This document shows, one piece after another, positions 34,953 to 43,776 of a DNA stretch of 64,000 bases (its first letter is position 1; each line of letters opens with the position of its first letter). The stretch is from JAGVPT01 sp049578505. GTDB taxonomy: Bacteria > Bacteroidota > Ignavibacteria > UBA10030 > UBA8401. Where the stretch lies: the NCBI GenBank assembly GCA_049578505.1, contig JBAUMC010000014.1:1-64000 (forward strand). Reading direction: 5' to 3'. A program made the position numbers and the translations under genes. The notes under the pieces were generated by a model that did no database searches, was not told the DNA's origin, and saw nothing but the letters and a program-made list of their open reading frames with translations.

Positions 34953-37853
34953 CACACGCGGTAGAATATTTAGCAATGGTATCAGGTGATATTATTTCAA
35001 AAGCAAGAGTTTCTTCGTTTTACTGTAAGTTCCTGCCTCAAGTTTATAGAAATAGACCCCGCTTGGCAAATTGCTTCCGTCAAAAGTAGCACTGTAGTAC
35101 CCTGCATTTTGTCGCCCATTGGTCAATATTGCAACTTCTCTCCCTAGAATATCATAGATCTTCAACGTGACCAAACTGTTCATCGGCAACTGATAATTAA
35201 TTATGGTTGTCGGGTTGAACGGGTTTGGAAAGTTCTGTGACAACTCAAATGTTTTGGGGGATCCACCAACTTCCACTTTTATCGATTGTGAATAATTGAA
35301 GCTTCCATCGCGGTCAATTTGCTTTAACCGATAATTGTATGATCCAGCGGAAAGATTTCTTTCTGTGAGTGAATAGGTTATTGGAACGTTTGAGGTTCCT
35401 GCACCACTGATAAATCCAACATCAATCCACTCACTTTTCGAAGTATCGGCACCTGCAATCTGATCACAGATGTTGGCCAATTGGTGTTCGACTTCAAATC
35501 TATAGGTATTTGTCTCCGTCTTTGTAGTCCAATGTACATCAACGCTTTTGTCAAGAACTGACGCTGTAAAAGAACCTAATTCAATAGACAATGGTGAATC
35601 AAGTTTCATGGATTTTGTATCAAATAGAAAGAGCTGATTACCGGCATAGCTTCCAAGGTCAATATTGCGTTGATCATAATATACTCTGCCACCATCTTCG
35701 ATATATTTTATGTATACCCGCCCAGGTTTAGAATCGGTACCGCCGGTATTGCTGTTTGGAATCGAGGTCCAAGACCGCTTGCCATAAAAGACTCCATTAG
35801 TGACTGTCAATGGTGCTTCTTGGGTGAAGTTCTCATGGTCAACATATAATTGGCCGTTGACCGTGTTGAGTATAGCGCCGTATACGCCTTTTGTTCCTCT
35901 TAAAGTATCACCGATGATACGTGGAACTGTCGTTGTTGTATTCCCAAAAGTGAATTGCAACGAATAGAGACCGAAATCATGGAGATTTAATATGAAGTTA
36001 TTGATGTCACCACCGGGCCAAGGCTGGTTATCACTGCCTGTAGTCATGTTTGCGATTGCTAAACCAAATCCATACCAAACAGGTGGATTGTCGACTGGTG
36101 TGATGGTCAAATTTTTCTGCCAAATCGTGTTTCCATTCCAATCCTTTAATGTTCCGCTACCAACACTACCATTGGAACTGTAATAAACATATTGAGAAGT
36201 TACTGTATCCCAGTAAGCCCATTCGCTCCCATTAGAGAAAGTCTCATAATAGAAAATATTTTGAAATATGAGATACTGTTGATCCCAATCATCATAATGT
36301 TGAGTGCTCACCCAGATTTTGTGACCAGTCTTTACCCTGCAATCGAAAATATGTTGTTTATCAATCCAGTCTTTCGCTCCACTCCCTTCTATTGATGGTG
36401 CAACTGTAGAAATCAAATCTTTTATCAGATCTTTGGATAATCGTAGACTGTGGTCAGCATTCAATCGCTGATAATATAATGTATTGAAGTTGATAGGAAA
36501 GTTAGGGCAATCCATCATGATTTTATGAATTGCGGCGGCCCCCATTTCATATCTAAGCCAATTTAATTGCATCCCCCCATTATCACTCCAGAGATCGGTG
36601 GTCGTTAGTCGATCTGTATTCTGGAAATCGTAGTCAAAATCGTAGAATGAGCCGAAATTCGAGGCAGAAGTAACAATGGGGCCGTTTGGATATTCCTTTA
36701 CATATTCATTCATGCATGCATAGCTTACACCCTGTGCAAAGCTTTCTTCAAAACCACTTAAGGTTGCGTCATACCTCCATAAAGAATCGCTAGAAAGAAC
36801 TACATTGTCCCGAAAAGCATGGATTAATTCATGAGTAAGGAGTTGAGGATACATGCGGAGCATATGAACTTCATCGGTGCCAGAGAAAAAAACGTTAGTG
36901 TTGTTGTAGTTGGAATCTTTGACAAGACTAACAGTATAGCTGTGAGAAGGTGGTCCATAAATGTTCTTGATAATAGGAAGCATCCGCGTCAAAAACATAC
37001 CTATTGAATCCTTTTCGCCTTGGTTCCATCCGTTTGAAAATGCAATACTTATTTCATTATTGATATTTCCGAGGTCTTCCCAGTGAAGAACTACAGGGCC
37101 ACTGCTGACAATCGGGCTTTGTAAGCCCGCGCCGTTCACGGCAAAGACGGAAAAATAAAATGTATCACCTTCCCTTAGTCCCAACGCATAGGGAGAGATT
37201 CCACCTACGTTAATAGCGGTCCCCGTGCTTTGCCAACCATTGAGATTTGCTCCGTTGCTATCGCTTCCGATAGCAAACGCATAACCAGATATGCCTGACT
37301 CGGGGTCACTTGCCGAATCCCAAAAGGCCATGATACTGTGCATGCTCTCTGTGACGACACGGAGATTTTGCGGAGTCGTTGGCGGGGTTAAATCATTTAT
37401 TGAGTTTGCTTTTGATGGAATCGATTTGATTTTTGACAAGTTCGAGGCAGGTCCGACCCTAGGAAAAGGTAATGGTCTACATGCAGGTGGAACCGTTTCC
37501 AGATATTTTTTATTAGATAGAAAGGATTTTGAATTCCCGGATGGGCTAGAAACACTCTGAGGATTTCTAACATTATGCCTATCCTCATTCTGAGCAAAAA
37601 TTCCAATTTGACAAATCCAGAGAATAATTAATGCAATACAAACTATTCGAAGCAAACTTTTCATCAGCGGCCTTTTTATTTGACGAATATCATTTATTTA
37701 GTTTAAACGAAACAATTAACCAGAAACCGAATCTCTGTAATGACGCTTTGGAGATTTTGTTCAGCCGATTTATGTCTAACTCTTCCCGAACATTGAGAGT
37801 GCAATTGCAGCTACCACGTGTAAATTCGCCTTAAGTAGTTTCGTGTGTTCTAA
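34806..37853 (-). mobile_element. Gene cassette carrying an 890-residue T9SS protein
   Basis: The minus strand starts TTAGAACACACG at 37853 and ends in attC-like site B. GTTAGAACACACG at 34946-34958 and its exact inverse at 37842-37854 form a 13-bp end-to-start match, the same relation seen in the next cassette. The gene points toward its attC. At about 3.0 kb it is long for a cassette. No clear attC is visible on the far side of 37854. Confidence 0.55.
34992..37664 (-). CDS. T9SS-exported protein with FnIII domain and HExxH motif
   Basis: An 890-residue protein with a signal peptide (MKSLLRIVCIALI...GIFAQ). A fibronectin type III domain lies at about 95-200. A putative zinc-protease region follows with HELIH at 278-282 and a downstream conserved-looking 'GFEESFAQGVSYA', whose glutamates could be the third ligand. 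The central part is unassigned and rich in aromatic residues. The last about 80 residues are a type A T9SS sorting domain (NFPNPFNPTT ... GVYFYKLEAG ... KKLLLLK), so it should be exported and surface-attached or released. It is probably a secreted metalloprotease, not proven. The gene lies in a cassette-like unit. Confidence 0.75.
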   Translation of the reverse strand: MKSLLRIVCIALIILWICQIGIFAQNEDRHNVRNPQSVSSPSGNSKSFLSNKKYLETVPPACRPLPFPRVGPASNLSKIKSIPSKANSINDLTPPTTPQNLRVVTESMHSIMAFWDSASDPESGISGYAFAIGSDSNGANLNGWQSTGTAINVGGISPYALGLREGDTFYFSVFAVNGAGLQSPIVSSGPVVLHWEDLGNINNEISIAFSNGWNQGEKDSIGMFLTRMLPIIKNIYGPPSHSYTVSLVKDSNYNNTNVFFSGTDEVHMLRMYPQLLTHELIHAFRDNVVLSSDSLWRYDATLSGFEESFAQGVSYACMNEYVKEYPNGPIVTSASNFGSFYDFDYDFQNTDRLTTTDLWSDNGGMQLNWLRYEMGAAAIHKIMMDCPNFPINFNTLYYQRLNADHSLRLSKDLIKDLISTVAPSIEGSGAKDWIDKQHIFDCRVKTGHKIWVSTQHYDDWDQQYLIFQNIFYYETFSNGSEWAYWDTVTSQYVYYSSNGSVGSGTLKDWNGNTIWQKNLTITPVDNPPVWYGFGLAIANMTTGSDNQPWPGGDINNFILNLHDFGLYSLQFTFGNTTTTVPRIIGDTLRGTKGVYGAILNTVNGQLYVDHENFTQEAPLTVTNGVFYGKRSWTSIPNSNTGGTDSKPGRVYIKYIEDGGRVYYDQRNIDLGSYAGNQLFLFDTKSMKLDSPLSIELGSFTASVLDKSVDVHWTTKTETNTYRFEVEHQLANICDQIAGADTSKSEWIDVGFISGAGTSNVPITYSLTERNLSAGSYNYRLKQIDRDGSFNYSQSIKVEVGGSPKTFELSQNFPNPFNPTTIINYQLPMNSLVTLKIYDILGREVAILTNGRQNAGYYSATFDGSNLPSGVYFYKLEAGTYSKTKKLLLLK

Positions 37854-37978
37854 CTATGATTAGATTAGCTGTAGCCTATAACATTTTGAATTCAGAATGT
37901 TTTACTGCATACGATAAATATGCATCCGAATTTAATGAATGGATTGCGAATAGCGGGTATGTGGTGATTATTGATAGG

Positions 37979-38102
37979 AATTGCTGCACCCCGCAGGATA
38001 TGATAAAATGAGGGATGGACGGTAGGATTAAGAGCGCCCCCTCTATTGCGAAACTACTGCTAATCAGTTACAAATGCAACAGCCCAGAGGTGAGTCTAGG
38101 TT
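37979..38102. repeat. T9SS 3'-flank repeat, copy 1, with degenerate terminator hairpin
   Basis: The block TTGCTGCACCCCGCAGGATA ... GAGGGATGGACGGT recurs at about 56214 and 63367, each time on the downstream side of a minus-strand T9SS C-terminal domain. Here it ends in a hairpin AGCCCAGA-ggtgag-TCTAGGTT (38081-38102) with one mismatch, which may terminate the adjoining propeller gene. The rest of the gap 37665-38128 holds only the cassette boundary at 37842-37854. Confidence 0.65.
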
Positions 38103-38128
38103 GAGGTAAATGTAAACTATTAGTGGAA

Positions 38129-40303
38129 TTATTTTAGAAGCAGCATCTTCCTCACATCACGGTAGCTCCCGGCCCGAAGCTCGTAGAAATACACTCCGCT
38201 CACCAAGCTCGAACCATCGAACGTCACACGATACGATCCCGGCTGTTTCTGGCCATTGACAAGTGTGGCGATCTCTCTGCCGAGAATGTCATAGACTTTC
38301 AATGTCACCATGCCAGCCTTCGTAAGATCGTAAGAGAATGTTGTGGAGGGATTGAACGGGTTCGGGTAGTTCTGACCGAGTTCCGATCGTTCGGGTACCG
38401 CCGGCAGCCTGAACGATGAAGAAACCTCCGTCAGGCTGCTTCTGTAAAACCTGTCGCCAGATGTCGCAAGAATCTCCAGCTCATCCGGCAAAATGCAGCG
38501 CACCGGATAGGGAAGCGTTGCTATGAGAGTCCATTGTTCGCCACCGTCGGTAGATCGGTAGATAGAGCCCCTCGTAGATCCAGCAAAAAGAATTCCCTTA
38601 CTGCTGACCGTTGCTGATATCAGAGATGTGTCGGTGATGCCGGATTTTGTTTGAGTCCATGTGAGGCCGGTATCGTTCGACCGGTACACACCCCGTGAGC
38701 CGAACGAGAAAATGAGCGTGTCGTTGATCTTCACGACGGCGGCGACGTTCTGATCGACTCGTGCACGGTGAATCCATGACACGTCGTCCACGGTTATTTG
38801 GGAGATTGTACCGTCCGACGCGAAGCCCAACATACCACGCGGCCCCGTGTGACAAAGCGCTGTGTAGTTTCCATCCATAATCCAGGTGGGATCCCACGAG
38901 GGAAACGTCATGTAGATGATATTGAAAAAGATACCGTTATCCGTCCCGCCTATGAGATCTCTGTAGACACTGAACATTGTTGGGTCTGCCGGCCAATGCC
39001 AAATGGTGTAGTAAACTTCAAGACACTTGAACCGCCGACCGGACGACATCCCTAACTGATCCGGGATCTTCGTCCATGAAACACCGCTTTGAGAAGTATA
39101 AACGCCGTTCTCCGCCGTGGCGGCATAGTAAGACCCCATCGTATCTTGAATGATCTGAGTGATAAGAGGAAGCGTCAGCGAAGTCTGGGTCCATGTTCTT
39201 CCTTTGTCTACAGATCGGAATATCCCCGCGCTGTCTGTTCCGACCAGCAAGGCGCCGTTCTTGTCGATCAACCCGCAGGAAATAGCATTTCCATTGGGCA
39301 GGGAGTTCGTAAAACTCGAAGTGTCGAGAGGAGTAACCATGCCGCTGTTCAGAACTCTCCATGATTGCCCCTTGTTGGTGGTTTCGTAGACTCCACCCCA
39401 TGCTCCGGCATAGACAGTATCTTTTCGGAGAGCTACAATGGTCCTGATACCATAGCCATTGTGGGCAATCCCGGCCGGTCCGATGGAAGCCGTATCTCCC
39501 GACGCGCTGATGCTGCAAAGTCCGCCGGTACTCCCCGTAAATATTGTCCCCGCAGAATCGACCGCCATGACATCGATCGGGTTCACGAGCTTGGCGAGAA
39601 ACGTCCAATTCGCGCCCCCGTTTGTCGAGCGGAATATTTCGTATGCGAAAGCGCCAAGACCTTCGTAAACGCCGGCATACACCGTTCCGTCCGATTTCAC
39701 CGTCAACGCAAGGACCGAAATGGAATCGTGCCCTCCCCAATTGCATTCCTCCCAATCGGCGCCGGCATTTGTCGATCGGAGCATATGATCTTTCGAAGCC
39801 GCAATCAACGTAGCGCTGTCCACCATCGTAAGCTCTGAGATATCTGTTCCGGGAAACGGATTGGATCCATAAATTGACCAGTTCTTTCCGTCGTCGATTG
39901 ATCGATAGATCCCGCCGCCGAAGCCAGGTGCGTACAGCGATCCATCCCTCAACGCAATGATCGACGAGGGAGTAAACGGAAGGCTCACACTATCGAGCAA
40001 GGTTCCGTTGGCGGAAAGGCGAAAGAGATACCTACCGTAGGACTGACCAAATGCGAAAGTGAGAATGGTCCCGGGCCGGGAGACGGCCATTGTCGTAACG
40101 CCGTACTTCATAGGAGTCTGGCGCCATGTTGCTCCCCTATCGGTCGAAGTATAGATTCCGCTGCCATTTGCTGAAGTGCCGGCATACATGATCCCGTTGG
40201 AATCAATTGCGAGCGACGTTACCCAATCCTGAAAATTAGGAACCGTTTGAGAATAGACGTTCGCGACGCAGGCCGCGCAGAAAATGAACATGGCTCTTTT
40301 CAT
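38129..40303 (-). CDS. T9SS-exported BNR/sortilin-like beta-propeller protein
   Basis: Reading from the ATG at 40303, preceded by AGGAGG at about 10 bp, gives 724 residues with a signal peptide (MKRAMFIFCAACVANVYS). The body is a series of BNR/Asp-box-like blades: many copies of 'IYRSTDGGEQWT', 'GIFRSVDKGRTWTQ' and 'VYRSNDTGLTW' with 'G(V/T)...AG(T/S)' linkers, as in photosynthesis-stability-factor or sortilin-type propellers. A T9SS type A sorting domain ends the protein (NYPNPFNPST ... GVYFYELRAG ... RKMLLLK). It is probably a cell-surface propeller binding glycans or proteins. Specific ligand unknown. Confidence 0.85.
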   Translation of the reverse strand: MKRAMFIFCAACVANVYSQTVPNFQDWVTSLAIDSNGIMYAGTSANGSGIYTSTDRGATWRQTPMKYGVTTMAVSRPGTILTFAFGQSYGRYLFRLSANGTLLDSVSLPFTPSSIIALRDGSLYAPGFGGGIYRSIDDGKNWSIYGSNPFPGTDISELTMVDSATLIAASKDHMLRSTNAGADWEECNWGGHDSISVLALTVKSDGTVYAGVYEGLGAFAYEIFRSTNGGANWTFLAKLVNPIDVMAVDSAGTIFTGSTGGLCSISASGDTASIGPAGIAHNGYGIRTIVALRKDTVYAGAWGGVYETTNKGQSWRVLNSGMVTPLDTSSFTNSLPNGNAISCGLIDKNGALLVGTDSAGIFRSVDKGRTWTQTSLTLPLITQIIQDTMGSYYAATAENGVYTSQSGVSWTKIPDQLGMSSGRRFKCLEVYYTIWHWPADPTMFSVYRDLIGGTDNGIFFNIIYMTFPSWDPTWIMDGNYTALCHTGPRGMLGFASDGTISQITVDDVSWIHRARVDQNVAAVVKINDTLIFSFGSRGVYRSNDTGLTWTQTKSGITDTSLISATVSSKGILFAGSTRGSIYRSTDGGEQWTLIATLPYPVRCILPDELEILATSGDRFYRSSLTEVSSSFRLPAVPERSELGQNYPNPFNPSTTFSYDLTKAGMVTLKVYDILGREIATLVNGQKQPGSYRVTFDGSSLVSGVYFYELRAGSYRDVRKMLLLK

Positions 40304-40393
40304 GATGATTTCTCCTCCTAGCAAGGATTCCCGTCCTTTTGAGCTGGCCTAACGAATTGCCGCAGGCCTGTTTCCACAAAACCCTCCCAAAAA

Positions 40394-40434
40394 CGAAAAA
40401 ACCTCTTTCATCGCAAAGCGCGAATCCGGAGGTT
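40394..40434 (-). terminator. Terminator-like hairpin
   Basis: On the minus strand AACCTC ... GAGGTT is followed by TTTTTTCG. A related hairpin with the same flanking 'GCAAGAATGTAA' block occurs at 45238-45277, and both lie beside a copy of the MITE-like element. No intact gene ends directly upstream here, so it may mark the 3' end of a lost gene. Confidence 0.55.
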
Positions 40435-40533
40435 ATAGGTTTGTTATTTTCCTTCCGCCCGTTCCCCCGGGATGATTAACGCAAGAATGTAACTTTAATC
40501 AGCAGGAGAATCAAGGGGATTAAAAAAAAGAGG

Positions 40534-40672
40534 GTGCTGGCTCAATTTGTGATTCCCGCGTTCCAAAGGAATCCCTTCGGGAAAAGCGGGAATCCAAATA
40601 TTCACTTTTTACTGCACAATGGATGCCCACTTCCGTGGGCATGACATTTTTTTTCTCAAATTCAGCCACTAC
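40534..40672. repeat. MITE-like repeat R1, copy a
   Basis: Bounded by GTGCTGGCTCAATTTG and an imperfect inverse (CAAATTCAGCCACTAC). Inside are two hairpins: ATTCCCGCG/CGGGAAT and GGATGCCCACTT/GTGGGCATGAC. The first hairpin loop carries an extra palindrome TTCCAAAGGAATCCCTTCGG (about 40561-40583) that copies c and d lack. Other copies lie at 45376, 56329 and 63483. The surrounding gap 40304-40899 holds no other supported feature. Confidence 0.8.
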
Positions 40673-40849
40673 CAAAAAGCCCGACATGACATCAGGTACT
40701 AATGCATCCTAATCGACCAAATTACTTACGCGCTATAAAGAGTGATATCCCAATCGCCCGGGCGTCCTCCGCACGAAATCCAAGATCAGTCAAAGCAGCG
40801 ACAATCACAGCAGCATGTTGCATGGACTAAATCGTCTATAAAATGCAAC

Positions 40850-40871
40850 AGCCCAGAGGTGAGTCTGGGCT
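40850..40871 (-). terminator. Hairpin downstream of T9SS gene
   Basis: AGCCCAGA pairs with TCTGGGCT around a 6-nt loop, 28 bp after the stop codon of the T9SS gene on the minus strand, followed by TGTTGCATTTT. Related hairpins sit after other T9SS gene ends at 38081 and 42533. The T-tract is broken, so termination strength is uncertain. Confidence 0.6.
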
Positions 40872-40899
40872 GCGAGTGATGGTGAAAGACTTATGAAAT

Positions 40900-41757
40900 T
40901 TATTTCAACAGCAGCATCTTCTTCTCACTCGTGAAGTTGCCTGCAGTGAGGCGATAGATATATAAACCGCTGGCCAGATTTTGGGCATTGAAGGTAGCGC
41001 TATGCGAGCCGGCGGAGAGGTTTCCGTTGACCAGCGTTGTCACTAATTGACCGAGTGTGGTGTAGACCTTCAACTGCACGTTCGACTGTTGAGGGAGTGA
41101 GAAGTCGATCTGCGTTGACGGGTTGAACGGATCGGGAAAGTTTTGAGAGAGATTGAATACAGTCGGCACGGGCGACTGATTCGCACTCACGTCAGTCACA
41201 GCACCCAAAGTGATGTCGTCGATCAGGAAGGAGGTTCCAACATGATATGCCGACGAGCCCGGTTTCAGATTGAATAGTATTGTCACTTTGTCCGGCGTGT
41301 CGCCCGTGGCGTATGCGATTGGGACTGTGAATTGAGTGTAAGAAGAGACCGTTCCTCCTATCGCGATAAACCCTGCTCCAATACCGGTCCCCCCCTTATA
41401 CATGACTACAGTTATGTATAGAGAATCTCCTCCGGCAGGTGTAAATTTATAATACCCTGTGATAGAGGAATTTCGAGTAGTGATACTGAAACCCTGCTCC
41501 GAACTCCCGGCGGCTACTATCGGCGGGAGAACAGTGGACAAATAACTGACCGTAGACCCCTTCAGTGCCAACGAACCTGAATGAGCATCAGTAGACTGGG
41601 TGACCGTCGTGTAAAGTGTGGGGGCGTTGTTCGTAAACCAACTATCCGGGCTCCCACTTGTCCACGACTCAAAGCCTGCGTTGAGGATCTGAGCCCGAAC
41701 CGGGTTAAGCGGGAGGAGTAAAAAAATCAGAACAGCACAACGTATCAATTGTTTCAT
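40900..41757 (-). CDS. Small T9SS-exported protein with carbohydrate-binding-like domain
   Basis: A 285-residue protein with a signal peptide (cleavage after VRAQ near residue 23). The middle (about 25-190) starts 'ILNAGFESWTSGSPDSW' and looks like a single jelly-roll domain of the kind found in PCMD or carbohydrate-binding modules. The last about 80 residues are a T9SS sorting domain (NFPDPFNPST ... GLYIYRLTAG ... KKMLLLK). GGAGG precedes the ATG closely. It probably binds a glycan at the cell surface. The domain assignment is by appearance only. Confidence 0.78.
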   Translation of the reverse strand: MKQLIRCAVLIFLLLPLNPVRAQILNAGFESWTSGSPDSWFTNNAPTLYTTVTQSTDAHSGSLALKGSTVSYLSTVLPPIVAAGSSEQGFSITTRNSSITGYYKFTPAGGDSLYITVVMYKGGTGIGAGFIAIGGTVSSYTQFTVPIAYATGDTPDKVTILFNLKPGSSAYHVGTSFLIDDITLGAVTDVSANQSPVPTVFNLSQNFPDPFNPSTQIDFSLPQQSNVQLKVYTTLGQLVTTLVNGNLSAGSHSATFNAQNLASGLYIYRLTAGNFTSEKKMLLLK

Positions 41758-41803
41758 GAGGCCTCCTCAGTAAAAGTTTGTAAATGGATATTATTATGTG
41801 AAT

Positions 41804-42085
41804 TTATTTTAATAACAGCATTTTCTTGACCTGCATCTTCCCGTCAAACTCCAAGTGTGAAAGATATATCCCGCTTGCAAGGTTCGATCCGTTGAACTGC
41901 ACTTTATGGGCTACGCCTGCGGTAGCATTATCGTTGAAGAGCGTAGCAACTACATGATTGAGTTCGATGTTTGATAGAATCGCAGTCGGACAATTGGATT
42001 CGAGGATCATGAAATTCCATCGGGACATGAAAGAAGCTCCCTTCGGCAGAGGCGTCGACGTCAATTGTGACACTCTGGAATTCAA
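41804..42085 (-). pseudogene. Remnant of a T9SS protein gene (C-terminal domain)
   Basis: The 3' half encodes a recognisable sorting-domain end (AHKVQFNGSNLASGIYLSHLEFDGKMQVKKMLLLK in pattern), but the upstream half has lost the NFPNPFNP motif and any signal peptide. 'LNHVVATLFNDNATAGVAHK' corresponds to 'LGREVATLVNGxxxAGxH' after decay. It lies head-to-tail after an intact T9SS gene and before further fragments, so it is a decayed gene end. Confidence 0.75.
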
Positions 42086-42239
42086 TTAGAACTGGATTAT
42101 CTTTGAATAAGTGGGGGATGGGTTCCCCCAATGGCAATCGAAAAATTAAACTTTTCCGAATAAAAGTCAATAACAAAAATATAGAAATGAATTTCTGAAC
42201 GAGTCCATCAACAAGAAGTGTTGAGAAAATCGACAAATT

Positions 42240-42315
42240 CCAGGCGCAAAATATGTCCCGCTTGCGAGATTGGAGGCATTGAATGTTGCCTGATGGTATT
42301 CCCCGGATGCTGCAA
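42240..42315 (-). pseudogene. Second T9SS C-terminal domain fragment
   Basis: The minus strand translates to EIAASGEYHQATFNASNLAS followed by GTYFA, the part of a T9SS sorting domain just before its end; neither the start nor the KKMLLLK tail is present. It is too short to be a gene and must be a relic of duplication or deletion. Confidence 0.65.
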
Positions 42316-42367
42316 TCTCATCAAAATCAGCGATCTGGATATTTTGAAAAAAGATGCACCAATCCCT

Positions 42368-42484
42368 TCATTCCGGTGATAATAGAGTGCGCGGAATGTT
42401 GGGAAGGATTACTCCGTTAGAGTAGGCGGATTCTTCAAGGCGGGCTGCAACTGATGCGAGGGTGTCGACAATTCGTGAATACAT
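42368..42484 (-). CDS. Short reading frame of a decayed repeat family ('VDTLAxxAARLEE')
   Basis: A 38-codon frame starting MYSRIVDTLASVAARLEES with AAAGGG 8 bp before the ATG. The same peptide pattern (FVDTLATAAARLEEYTRP) is readable on the minus strand at about 51595-51665 without a start codon. It may be the 5' end of a broken gene or a small gene; nothing is known of its role. Confidence 0.3.
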   Translation of the reverse strand: MYSRIVDTLASVAARLEESAYSNGVILPNIPRTLLSPE

Positions 42485-42527
42485 GGTTGCCCTTTCTGTC
42501 GTTTAATTCGTATGCCAGAAAAGGGAA

Positions 42528-42556
42528 TAAAAAAGCTCAGAGGTCAGTCTGAGCTT
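42528..42556 (-). terminator. Rho-independent terminator of a lost T9SS gene
   Basis: A 9-bp stem AAGCTCAGA/TCTGAGCTT (42533-42541 and 42548-42556) is followed on the minus strand by six T residues. It lies just after a T9SS tail remnant at 42583. Confidence 0.75.
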
Positions 42557-42582
42557 AGATACAATCACGAATTGCTTACGAA

Positions 42583-42618
42583 TTATTTCAAAAGAAGCAT
42601 CTTCTTCGTATCGAGTAA
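42583..42618 (-). pseudogene. T9SS tail remnant (DTKKMLLLK-stop)
   Basis: Twelve codons, HLLDTKKMLLLK and a stop, followed by a typical T9SS-gene terminator. Everything upstream has been replaced by the adjoining membrane-protein gene, so only the last codons of a sorting domain survive. Confidence 0.7.
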
Positions 42619-42652
42619 ATGTTTGATAGGATTATCCACAAGAGGATATTTT

Positions 42653-43156
42653 TCACTGTTGTTTTACCTGATTCTCGTAAATGCCCGTGATGAGAAGCCA
42701 CGCGCCTGAAATGAGGAAGCCAAAGGTGAGCACTAAAGCTACGGAGGCAACGTAAATTCCGGCAACATTTCCTGAGATAAGTAAGACAGAACCTATTATC
42801 TGGACTATGTAACAAGATGTGCCTGCGATAAAGCGACCGGTGCTGAGCCCCACAGAGCTCCTGCCCAACTTTTTGGCCTGGATGTATTTTCGTATGTAAG
42901 TAATCACCGCAAAGAGCGAAAAAAATAACCATTCGATGCCGATCCATTGATAGCTTTGATTTGCTATCAGAGCGAATGCACAGATCATGAAGACGGCAGC
43001 GAAGCCTGTCAACGTTGCTACGGCGCGATTTTTATGGGTTGCATCCTGAGCGATGATCGAGAGATTGATCGACATGGCTACAAACACCAATCCCGTGAGA
43101 GCTGCCGCTCCGCCTCCCACCATAACGAAGAAATCGTACCATTGGTTGATACCCAT
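42653..43156 (-). CDS. Four-helix membrane protein of unknown function
   Basis: A 167-residue protein with four hydrophobic helices (about 8-32, 47-66, 70-88, 106-160 containing two) and no soluble domain. The first helix has 'FVMVGGGAAALTGLVFVAMSINL', a pattern seen in uncharacterised bacterial membrane proteins. No motif points to transport or enzyme function. It sits between a T9SS remnant and the structured repeat copy 2, in the accessory region. Confidence 0.7.
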   Translation of the reverse strand: MGINQWYDFFVMVGGGAAALTGLVFVAMSINLSIIAQDATHKNRAVATLTGFAAVFMICAFALIANQSYQWIGIEWLFFSLFAVITYIRKYIQAKKLGRSSVGLSTGRFIAGTSCYIVQIIGSVLLISGNVAGIYVASVALVLTFGFLISGAWLLITGIYENQVKQQ

Positions 43157-43197
43157 TGCGATTTATGATACTAAAAAGAAAATGAATTCGCTATGTG

Positions 43198-43692
43198 GTA
43201 GTGTCTCAGTTTCACGATGTTACTTTCTTTCCGAGTTCCCCGAAGGAATGCCTTCGGCAAAAGAAAGTAACCAAAGAAATCTCTCGAAATCGTAACCGCG
43301 GGTTCAATCCCCTCCGCACACGCCATCAATTTCGGTGCAAAATCAGTAGTTATCCTTATCATTATTCTGTTTCCGCACCGAAATTGTCCCGAAGGGATCC
43401 CTCTCTGGGAAAACCCTTCGATTGAATCCTCTCCCCCCCCTCGCACCCGACGATTTCGACCTGTTTGAACTCCCACGGTCGAAATAGCTCGGAATCGGTG
43501 GGCTAGTGCGGAGGGAGCGATGCGCGTGTTAAGAAAACGGCTACCTCACGGAATGGTAGGGGCAAGCCGGTTTCTTCGGGATGAGTGGGGGAAGCATCGC
43601 GTGGGTTCCGATTCCGAGAAGCTCTCTTTGCTTCTTTCTCTGGCATCAGAGAAAGAAGAGATTCGATGTGCCCATCCAAACTGAGACACTAC
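43198..43692. repeat. Four-hairpin structured dispersed repeat, copy 2, with terminal inverted repeats
   Basis: Bounded by GTAGTGTCTCAGTTT (43198-43212) and its exact inverse (43678-43692), with CGCTATG/CGCTACG outside as a possible target duplication. Pairings matching copy 1 are: 43219-43230/43260-43271; 43285-43293/43450-43458 with 43300-43309/43420-43429; 43488-43498/43608-43618 with GCGATGC/GCATCGC inside; and 43631-43642/43647-43658. The first hairpin loop carries an extra palindrome (about 43235-43258). One A-T pair of copy 1 is a G-T pair here, so pairing is kept. It abuts attC-like site E. Confidence 0.8.
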
Positions 43693-43747
43693 CCGCTACG
43701 TTCTTTGCCCTGTGAGCAAAAATCGCCGCTTGAGCGACTGGGTAGGC
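43693..43747 (-). other. attC-like site E, partial
   Basis: The minus strand reads GCCTACCCAGTCGCTCAAGC then GGCG, one base different in the first box from sites A and B (CCTAACCAGTCGCTC). It lies just downstream of the VOC gene. The other half of the site is missing: the four-hairpin element starts immediately beyond it, so the site was probably interrupted or deleted. Confidence 0.5.
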
Positions 43748-43776
43748 CGCATGATCTCGTGCTTGAATCACGCGGA

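Noticed and set aside
39018..39755. 245-codon minus-strand frame inside the propeller gene
   Set aside because: Overlaps the BNR protein in another frame; the repeats of that protein create long shadow frames.
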